Under the pieces are notes generated by a model, which was not told where the DNA came from, ran no database searches, and saw nothing but the letters and a program-made list of their open reading frames with translations. A program made the position numbers and the translations under genes. This document shows, in pieces, positions 34,984 to 40,755 of a stretch of 42,975 nt of DNA. Source of the stretch: Lachnospiraceae bacterium (GTDB lineage: Bacteria; Bacillota; Clostridia; Lachnospirales; Lachnospiraceae); NCBI GenBank assembly GCA_900772845.1, contig CAAGSD010000153.1:1-42975 (forward strand), written 5' to 3'. Positions within the stretch are counted from its first letter, which is position 1. Each line of letters opens with the position of its first letter.

Positions 34984-36039
34984 TCACACTATTTCTTCAT
35001 TCGTTGCTGCATTTATATACATCCACGAATAAGTATTTGTTTTCTTATCTACAATACTGATTTCCCATGCAGGAACAACATCATAAGTATCTTTTTCATT
35101 CTTTATGGGTCTGAAAAACAGTTCTGCTCTTGTTACTTCATATTCGGCATCAGATAATATCATGCTGTATTTATCAGCAACCGTCATTGCTATTTCATCA
35201 AAGCTTACCAAATTCAATTTTTGATCACTTTGTGAAAAAGTAAATATTTCGCATATATCAAGCATTTCAATGCCATTTTCTGTATATAACACCTGAATCG
35301 GAGCGTTTGCATCAGTTATATTGCAATAAACATCTGCCAATGGGTACTGGACAACATAACCTTGCAATATCTGGTGTATTGCGAAGTAGTAGCCATTATC
35401 CTTTTCTTCCCAACAGGTCTTATAACTATCTACATTGATCTTGCCATCGTTGCCGAAAGCATATTCATTCTCTTTCATCTGATTATAATCTAAGGAATAA
35501 CAAGTATATTGCCCAGAAATATCCAAACCAAACAGAGATGCTGTTTCAACAATATTTTGATAAGCCTGTTTAATGTCAGAAAATGCGAATTCTTTTCCGG
35601 TCAAATACAAATCGGCATTATTGTCCTCACCTTCCAGACTGAACGCATTTACTATATAAGGATACAATGTTTTTGACATAAACAGCGTATATGGTGTGAT
35701 GAACAGACTTTCTCCATTTGTTCCCTGATAATATATTTCTTTACCATCTGCTCTGTCAATATCAGCCGCTTTTTCCGAATCTACATCTTCAAATAATACT
35801 TCATATGCTTTATCATTATCTTTTTTCTGTATAGTAGCTGTTGTCTCATACAATGTCTGCTTCTCACTATTTCGATTTATGACAATATTTGTATTAAATA
35901 CAACATTCTCTATCGTTTTATTATAGTTTTCTGGAAAATCAACGATATTCTGGTTCGTCTCTCCTTCTGCTGTATTAGAATTTCCACATCCAGTCAACAT
36001 GCATATTAAAAATCCTACGAAAAAATAATACTTCTTCAT
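34984..36039 (-). CDS. Secreted lipoprotein of the peptide cassette
   Basis: A 351-residue lipoprotein: signal sequence with lipobox LTGC (Cys18), then an acidic, Asn/Asp-rich extracellular domain. The C-terminal part (EYEVTRAELFFRPI, then VVPAWEISIVDKKT and MYINAATNEEI) has the PepSY/YycI-like pattern of membrane-associated binding domains, but no family is certain. GGAGG lies 5 bases before the ATG. It follows a terminator that lies between it and the secreted peptide gene, so expression would be by read-through. A self-protection (immunity) or peptide-binding role is inferred from context only. Confidence 0.8.
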   Translation of the reverse strand: MKKYYFFVGFLICMLTGCGNSNTAEGETNQNIVDFPENYNKTIENVVFNTNIVINRNSEKQTLYETTATIQKKDNDKAYEVLFEDVDSEKAADIDRADGKEIYYQGTNGESLFITPYTLFMSKTLYPYIVNAFSLEGEDNNADLYLTGKEFAFSDIKQAYQNIVETASLFGLDISGQYTCYSLDYNQMKENEYAFGNDGKINVDSYKTCWEEKDNGYYFAIHQILQGYVVQYPLADVYCNITDANAPIQVLYTENGIEMLDICEIFTFSQSDQKLNLVSFDEIAMTVADKYSMILSDAEYEVTRAELFFRPIKNEKDTYDVVPAWEISIVDKKTNTYSWMYINAATNEEIV

Positions 36040-36052
36040 ACTTGACCTCCAC

Positions 36053-36085
36053 TAAAAAGCCTGAGGAGTTTTCGGCTCCCCAGGC
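36053..36085 (-). terminator. Terminator/attenuator between peptide gene and lipoprotein
   Basis: On the minus strand GCCTGGGGAG pairs with CTCCTCAGGC (one G-U) and is followed by TTTTT. It lies 11 bp after the peptide stop and 14 bp before the lipoprotein ATG, with no visible promoter between. This suggests partial termination that makes the peptide in excess. Confidence 0.85.
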
Positions 36086-36095
36086 ATTCGGTATA

Positions 36096-36503
36096 CTATG
36101 GGGTATATCTCCCAATACTGTTTACAGTTCCTGTTGCTGAATATCCATATCTTGTCTGCATAAAATATAAAGTGTTTCCGGGTGCATAATCGTCCTTGTA
36201 TTCAGCTCTTCTCGTTTCATTTAAACCATTTTCTACATACATGCTATATGATTCAGCCGATCCATACTTCTGTTTAGAAGTTGCAAAAAAAGCTGCATCG
36301 CTAGTATTGAAGTATGTTGGTGTCACATAAAAGTATAGATCCCCATCTGTATTTTTTAATACTTTTTTTGATAAATTATCTTGATTGGTTTCGGTGGAAT
36401 TTACAGTTATATTGTATTCCACTGTAGCTGCAAACACAGTCATTCCTGTCATGAGGGCGCAAATACAAACTACAGCTGCTATTTTTCTTCGAAGTTTTCT
36501 CAT
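36096..36503 (-). CDS. Small Sec-secreted peptide/protein, bacteriocin-like context
   Basis: A 135-residue precursor with a classic signal peptide (MRKLRRKIAAVVCICALMTG) and a likely cut after VFA at residue 25. The mature part of about 110 residues has no Cys and is rich in Tyr, Thr, Asn and Ser, ending SIGRYTP. AAGGAAG precedes the ATG at 36503. It follows agrD by 70 bp and precedes an attenuating terminator, so it may be the effector of the agr circuit. It is not a double-glycine or lanthipeptide precursor, and I cannot assign a family; a link to DUF2712 is only an impression. Confidence 0.7.
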   Translation of the reverse strand: MRKLRRKIAAVVCICALMTGMTVFAATVEYNITVNSTETNQDNLSKKVLKNTDGDLYFYVTPTYFNTSDAAFFATSKQKYGSAESYSMYVENGLNETRRAEYKDDYAPGNTLYFMQTRYGYSATGTVNSIGRYTP

Positions 36504-36573
36504 AATTCTTCCTTTCAAATCAATGATCTGTTTTATGTGGACATTATGTCATCACTTTTTGTTGATTGCTTTA

Positions 36574-36723
36574 CTAAATATTTGTCCCATTGAGTCTGCC
36601 TTTTTTCAAAGCATCCGGTTTTTTAGGATCATAGAAGTATCCCATGCACTTCATGGTACCAGCCTTATATGCAACACGTTCTACATTTTGAGCTAATGTC
36701 TTAATAATTTTTTCTTTAACCAT
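36574..36723 (-). CDS. agrD: AgrD-like autoinducer peptide precursor
   Basis: A 49-residue peptide, too short for usual gene calls, with GGAGG 8 bases before the ATG. It has the three AgrD parts: an N-terminal amphipathic helix (MVKEKIIKTLAQNVERVAYK), a core with one Cys (GTMKCMGYF), and a charged tail (YDPKKPDALKK). Alignment to S. aureus AgrD (Cys plus four residues, then nine residues to PKEL) puts the tail Pro and Leu in the same places, so the predicted ring is Cys26-Met-Gly-Tyr-Phe30 as a thiolactone. It is divergent from agrB, unlike the usual agrB-agrD order. The six genes down to 32614 run the same way after it. Confidence 0.87.
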   Translation of the reverse strand: MVKEKIIKTLAQNVERVAYKAGTMKCMGYFYDPKKPDALKKGRLNGTNI

Positions 36724-36764
36724 ACCCTGTTTCCTCCAAAAAAAGTATTTTTAAAATATTTACT

Positions 36765-36776
36765 TATGTCGACATA
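36765..36776. promoter_or_regulatory. 12-bp perfect palindrome between agrD and agrB
   Basis: TATGTCGACATA is a perfect palindrome in the AT-rich divergent spacer, upstream of both agrD and agrB. A LytTR regulator usually binds two spaced direct repeats, so this would more likely serve a helix-turn-helix protein or be chance. Confidence 0.35.
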
Positions 36777-36784
36777 GTTGTATC

Positions 36785-36815
36785 TTAACATTTCAATTAT
36801 CTTTTTCAATATAAT
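36785..36815 (+). promoter_or_regulatory. Candidate agrB promoter with long spacer
   Basis: TTAACA (36785-36790) and a perfect TATAAT (36810-36815) are 19 bases apart. Agr-type promoters that need the regulator have stretched spacers, and two TTTCAAT repeats 13 bp apart (about 36790-36809) lie inside. A second TATAAT is at 36873-36878 but lacks a good -35 box. Confidence 0.45.
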
Positions 36816-36910
36816 CGGCGTGAACAACTATTTTACAAGCGCGAATTTTTTTAGCATATATTTTTTATGTTATATAATTGTTGATGTCTATATCAGAATG
36901 GAGAATGAAA

Positions 36911-37474
36911 ATGGAAAATTTGTGTTCAAAGTTGGCTTCATATATTGCAAGAAACAGCGGAAATATGGAAAAATATGAAATATATAAATATGGTTTGGAA
37001 AGCTTGGTCTGCATGTTATTTCCATCTGTAATAATATTGGGAATAAGTATCTTCCTTCATTTAGAACTGGAAGCGTTTACATGGATTGCATGTTTTTTAC
37101 CTATTCGGATAATATTTGGTGGCGTTCATGCAAAAAAATATCGGAATTGTGCCATACTTAGTGTCTCAGCGGCATTAATAGGATTTTTACCACTAAATTT
37201 CATATCTGTAAAACCAATTATTGAAATTATAATTATCTTTTTTTGCACATGTATAATGATATTATTTGCACCCGGCCGCAATCCCGAAGAGTCAAATGTC
37301 TCAGAATCATACAGCATTCAATGTTGGAAAGAATTTATTGTCCTAAGCATTGTTTGCTGCTCTTACATCATATCTTTTTTATGTAATTCTGCCTTACATT
37401 TTGTCATCTTCCGAAGCTTATTAACGGCAGCATTATCTTTTATTATAAGTCTTTTTCAAAATGACAGAATATAA
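36911..37474 (+). CDS. agrB: AgrB peptidase/exporter
   Basis: A 187-residue membrane protein that cuts the C-terminal tail from AgrD and forms the thiolactone. The catalytic pair is His73 and Cys80 in RIIFGGVHAKKYRNC, with the 7-residue spacing seen in S. aureus AgrB. About five hydrophobic helices follow. I place the start at 36911, because GGAG lies 7 bases before it; the frame extends upstream to 36878 without a better ribosome site. The DNA is AT-rich, like agrD and the cassette, and differs from the next two genes. Confidence 0.92.
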   Translation: MENLCSKLASYIARNSGNMEKYEIYKYGLESLVCMLFPSVIILGISIFLHLELEAFTWIACFLPIRIIFGGVHAKKYRNCAILSVSAALIGFLPLNFISVKPIIEIIIIFFCTCIMILFAPGRNPEESNVSESYSIQCWKEFIVLSIVCCSYIISFLCNSALHFVIFRSLLTAALSFIISLFQNDRI

Positions 37475-37518
37475 TGTTTTTTATACTTGACAGAATTTAA
37501 ACGAGAAAGTCATATTTT

Positions 37519-37556
37519 GACGCATAAATGTTTTTTGACCTTTTGAATAATGCGTC
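37519..37556. promoter_or_regulatory. Inverted repeat around the agrC promoter -35
   Basis: GACGCAT (37519-37525) and ATGCGTC (37550-37556) are a perfect 7-bp inverted repeat, centres 31 bp apart (about three helical turns), enclosing the -35 box. A similar GACGTAT follows at 37576-37582. This is a candidate binding site for a dimeric regulator. Confidence 0.45.
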
Positions 37557-37563
37557 TTATAAT
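37535..37563 (+). promoter_or_regulatory. Sigma-A promoter of the kinase-regulator pair
   Basis: TTGACC (37535-37540) and TATAAT (37558-37563) are 17 bases apart, 44 bp before the kinase ATG. This lets agrC-agrA be made independently of agrB. Confidence 0.75.
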
Positions 37564-37606
37564 TATATTCATAGGACGTATTACATCAATAAAATGGAGA
37601 AAAGTT

Positions 37607-38932
37607 ATGAACATTGGAGAATGGATTGTCAACGTGATAACCGTTTTATTATTCTATTTTTTTATTTCCAGAACGCTCACACTCCGGCGGATCCACGGGA
37701 TCTACAGGGGCCTCGGATTGGTGCTTCTCTTTGTCCTGATCACTTTGTTAAATCTTATGAATATTGCCCCCACCATTACCTGTGTGTCTGGCCTGATCTG
37801 CCAGCTTTTATATACTATGGTGTTTGCGGAAGGCTCCCGTGGAGCTAGATTGTTGCTCGGTGGAATTCCCGCTTTGCTGGCAGTTGTTTCGGACAGTGTG
37901 ACCTTTTCTGTGCTGGGGATTCTGTTTCAGGATACTTCGGAGGCACTTACGGTCAATTCGGCCATTCGTGGTCAGGCTCTGGTCATATACATACTCACCT
38001 ACTGCATCCTGATCTGGGCAGTCCTTCAGTTCTTCCCGCAGAAATTAAAATTCCCGGGATATTTTGAAGGTGTGATTTTTCTGACTTGCGGGCTGGGAGT
38101 TTTTGCCTCCGATATCCTTTTGAAATATGTGTTTTATTTCGAACGAAATGAGATCGCACTTTCCAGAATCTCTCTTGCAACGGTCAACTATATTTTTCTT
38201 GGGATTCTCCTGCTGCTATTGCTGATCGTAGAACTTCTTGGAATCTATTACTGTAAAAATAATGAGTTACAACAGCGTAATAATCTATATCAGATTGAGG
38301 AACAGGAACTGGTCAATCTGAAAGAATCTTCCGCTTTTATCCAAGGGTGGAAACATGATTATAAGAACCAGCTACAGGTACTTTCCACCATGCTGCAACA
38401 AAAGCAGTATAACGAGTCGTTACTATATGTGAATGAGCTTTTAAGCAGTTCCGATATGATCAAACCAGTCTTTTCCTCAGGCAATCCGATCCTGGATGCG
38501 GTGTTGTCTTTGAAATATTATACTATGGAGCACAAGGGAATACGCTTTGAACATTCGTTTTACCTTCCCACAGTATTTCCACTGTCGCCACTGGATACTT
38601 CGACGCTGTTTACCAATATCTTAGACAATGCCATCGAGGCCTGCCAGTCCTGTTCTGCGGCTCCCTGGATCCATCTGGACATAAAGCCAAAGGGCGATAT
38701 GCTGCTGATTACTTTGAGCAATTCCAGTGCCGGTAATTATCTGTATAACAAAAAAGGGAATCTGCTGTCAACCAAAGACGGGAAAGAACATGGTTACGGA
38801 TTGCGTCAGATCGCCCGGGTGACGGAAACGTGCGGGGGATTTTATCAGGTGACCCCTTCCGCTGACGAGTTTACCATAACAATAGCACTTCCCGCCTCCT
38901 TGGATTTAGAGGCAGAAAGGAACATCGTATGA
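37607..38932 (+). CDS. agrC: AgrC-type GHKL sensor histidine kinase
   Basis: A 441-residue kinase that should sense the cyclic peptide. About six helices fill residues 1-215 (VITVLLFYFFISRTL; LLLGGIPALLAVVSDS; FLGILLLLLLIVELLGIYY). The phosphoacceptor His250 is in GWKHDYKNQLQVL; the N-box is LFTNILDNAIEACQ near 340, and the G-box EHGYGLRQIARV near 395. It lacks a classical HisKA domain, as do AgrC/SpaK-type kinases. GGAG lies 7 bases before the ATG at 37607. Base composition looks like the core genome, unlike agrB. It overlaps the regulator gene by 4 bases. Confidence 0.92.
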   Translation: MNIGEWIVNVITVLLFYFFISRTLTLRRIHGIYRGLGLVLLFVLITLLNLMNIAPTITCVSGLICQLLYTMVFAEGSRGARLLLGGIPALLAVVSDSVTFSVLGILFQDTSEALTVNSAIRGQALVIYILTYCILIWAVLQFFPQKLKFPGYFEGVIFLTCGLGVFASDILLKYVFYFERNEIALSRISLATVNYIFLGILLLLLLIVELLGIYYCKNNELQQRNNLYQIEEQELVNLKESSAFIQGWKHDYKNQLQVLSTMLQQKQYNESLLYVNELLSSSDMIKPVFSSGNPILDAVLSLKYYTMEHKGIRFEHSFYLPTVFPLSPLDTSTLFTNILDNAIEACQSCSAAPWIHLDIKPKGDMLLITLSNSSAGNYLYNKKGNLLSTKDGKEHGYGLRQIARVTETCGGFYQVTPSADEFTITIALPASLDLEAERNIV

Positions 38933-39618
38933 ATGTACATGTCACTATTATTGAAGATGAAGAAAGCTTTGCACAGGATCTGACGGAAAAAATAAAAAAC
39001 TGGTTTCAAGACCATCATCAGGAAGCAATTGTGAAATGGTATCCCTCCTCCCATTCCGTTTTTTTCACCAACAGTTACCTTGCGACTGACGTATATTTTC
39101 TGGATATCTCATTAAAAGAAGAAAATGGTGTCGATATTGCAAAAAAACTTCGGACAAATAACTACAAGGGACATATTATTTTTCTGACTGGATTTCAAGA
39201 GTATGTTTTTGAAGGGTATTCTGTCCGGGCGCTGGACTATCTTCTAAAGCCCATCGATCCCGTGAAATTAGACCGGGATCTGAAGTTGATAACAGAAGAA
39301 CTCAGTGATCAAAATTATATGGTAAGAACCAGATCCGAAATGTATAAGATTCCCTACAAAGAAATTTTATATATCTCCAGTAACAATCATTCCATCGAGA
39401 TTGTGACAGAAAAGGAAAAATTCCGCCAGATGATCAGTCTGCGGGAAGTCCTCGCCCACTTACCTGCATATTTTCTGCAATGTCACAGAACCATAATCGT
39501 TAATATGAAAGCTGTAATTTCTCTCACGGACAACTGGATTATATTAAACGGCAAAGAGGAACTCCCTGTCGGGAAAAAATATCTGGAACAGATACGAAGC
39601 ACCTTTTTGACACAGTGA
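38929..39618 (+). CDS. agrA: AgrA-type LytTR response regulator
   Basis: A 229-residue regulator. The receiver domain (residues 1-120) has the acidic pair IIEDEE, the phosphorylation site Asp59 in VYFLDISLK, and Lys in LLKPID. A LytTR DNA-binding domain follows (about 130-229, with QCHRTIIVNMKAVISL). Such regulators bind tandem sites upstream of activated promoters. The ATG lies inside the kinase stop (ATGA). Targets most likely include the agrD and agrB promoters, which is inference. Confidence 0.93.
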   Translation: MNVHVTIIEDEESFAQDLTEKIKNWFQDHHQEAIVKWYPSSHSVFFTNSYLATDVYFLDISLKEENGVDIAKKLRTNNYKGHIIFLTGFQEYVFEGYSVRALDYLLKPIDPVKLDRDLKLITEELSDQNYMVRTRSEMYKIPYKEILYISSNNHSIEIVTEKEKFRQMISLREVLAHLPAYFLQCHRTIIVNMKAVISLTDNWIILNGKEELPVGKKYLEQIRSTFLTQ

Positions 39619-39633
39619 CAGATCGCATACATA

Positions 39634-39665
39634 AAGCTCCCGGCGCCTTGGCTTACCGGGAGCTT
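39634..39665 (+). terminator. Terminator after the response regulator
   Basis: AAGCTCCCGG pairs perfectly over 10 bp with CCGGGAGCTT across a 12-base loop, then CTTATAT. The T-run is weak, but the stem is strong and it sits 15 bp after the stop. Confidence 0.7.
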
Positions 39666-39666
39666 C

Positions 39667-39798
39667 TTATATCATTAACTCACGAATTTGCGCTGTCGCA
39701 CTCTACATCCTGCTTCGCAGAATATTCGTTCGTTAATGAGCCTCAAGGAAAAACAAATGTCTGCTCCGCAGCCACTTGTTTTTCCCTGAGGCTCATTA
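39667..39798 (-). repeat. Dispersed double-hairpin element, copy 2
   Basis: About 132 bp, the better-preserved copy of the element at 4392-4520. The right-hand hairpin is nearly perfect: TAATGAGCCTCAAGG, the inner AAAAACAAATGTCTGC/GCAGCCACTTGTTTTT stem, then CCCTGAGGCTCATTA. Bases 39796-39798 are the TAA stop of the degV-like gene. Compared with copy 1, a G-C pair is replaced by A-T (39678 with 39733). Confidence 0.85.
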
Positions 39799-40665
39799 TA
39801 CCTTGATCTTCTTACAGCATGCCAGTGCCAGAGAACCGGGACCGATGTGGCAGGCAACGCTTAAGGACAGCGGATCAATATGGATATCATAGCCGGGGAA
39901 CTCCGCTTCCACTTCGGTGCGGAACTGCTCTGCTGCGGCTCTGTCATAGGTATAAGCGATCTGCATCCAGATATGCTTATCTTCTGTCATGCCGCCGAAA
40001 CGCTCATTGATGTCCTTTTTGATGGCATTGATCATCATGGTCTTGCCCTGTGTGGTGGTTCTGGCCTTCGCAAAGGCATCCAGCTTTTCTCCCTGAATGG
40101 TCAGCACCGGCTTTAAACGAAGCATGGTACCGATGGCTGCGGCCGCCGGAGTGATCCGTCCGCCCTTTTTCAGGTAATATAGGGTATCCAGCATAATATA
40201 GATACTGCTGTTGAATTTATCATTTTCCAGAAATTCCTTGATCTGGGCCGCATTTTTACCGGCTGCCGCAAGCTGCAGGGCATCCAGTGCGGACTGACGC
40301 TGGGTGACGGAAATTCTCTGATTGTTCACGACCTGAACCTTGCCGTCATAATCTGCCGCAAAGGCAAAAGCACTCTGACAGGAACCGGACAGACCGCTGC
40401 TCATGGGAATGTGCACGATCTCGTCATATTCCTGTAAAAGCTTGTCCCACAGACTGGTGACGCTGTCCGGAGACGGCTGGCTGGTGGCAATATTAGCACC
40501 GGATTTCAGCTTTTCATAGAACTGCTCCTGTGTCAGATCAATATCTTCATAGTACGTGATTTCATCGATCATAAAAGGCATGGGAAGCACATAAATTCCA
40601 AGCGCTTTCCCCTCCGCCTGTGTAATACCGCTGTTACTGTCTGTTACAATCGCTATTTTTGCCAT
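39796..40665 (-). CDS. DegV-family fatty-acid-binding protein
   Basis: A 289-residue DegV/FakB-type protein, which binds a fatty acid and, in FakB, presents it to a kinase for phosphorylation. The ligand contacts look intact: IAIVTDSNSGITQ at the N-terminus, the TSQPSPDS loop, IPMSSGLSGSCQSAF, and GGRITPAAAAIG. The C-terminal DPLSLSVACHIGPGSLALAC matches the family. Its stop codon belongs to the repeat element. It lies 90 bp after recG. Confidence 0.93.
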   Translation of the reverse strand: MAKIAIVTDSNSGITQAEGKALGIYVLPMPFMIDEITYYEDIDLTQEQFYEKLKSGANIATSQPSPDSVTSLWDKLLQEYDEIVHIPMSSGLSGSCQSAFAFAADYDGKVQVVNNQRISVTQRQSALDALQLAAAGKNAAQIKEFLENDKFNSSIYIMLDTLYYLKKGGRITPAAAAIGTMLRLKPVLTIQGEKLDAFAKARTTTQGKTMMINAIKKDINERFGGMTEDKHIWMQIAYTYDRAAAEQFRTEVEAEFPGYDIHIDPLSLSVACHIGPGSLALACCKKIKV

Positions 40666-40721
40666 TTAGTATCTAAAACCTTCCCTTTGCATTATTTTGC
40701 ATAAAACCTATCCGATTCACA

Positions 40722-40737
40722 GTTCAAAACTTTGAAC
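40722..40737. promoter_or_regulatory. Inverted repeat between recG and degV-like gene
   Basis: GTTCAAA-AC-TTTGAAC is a perfect 7-bp inverted repeat in the 90-bp gap upstream of the degV-like gene. No T-run follows, so it is not a terminator; it could be an operator. Confidence 0.35.
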
Positions 40738-40755
40738 CTAAAAGTAATTTTACTG

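Noticed and set aside
36385..36696. 103-codon plus-strand frame opposite agrD and the secreted peptide
   Set aside because: It has no good ribosome site and no recognisable features, while the minus-strand genes have both.
36744..36772. TCGACA/AATACT as a minus-strand promoter for agrD
   Set aside because: Transcription would start at the ribosome site itself, leaving no leader, and the -10 box is poor.
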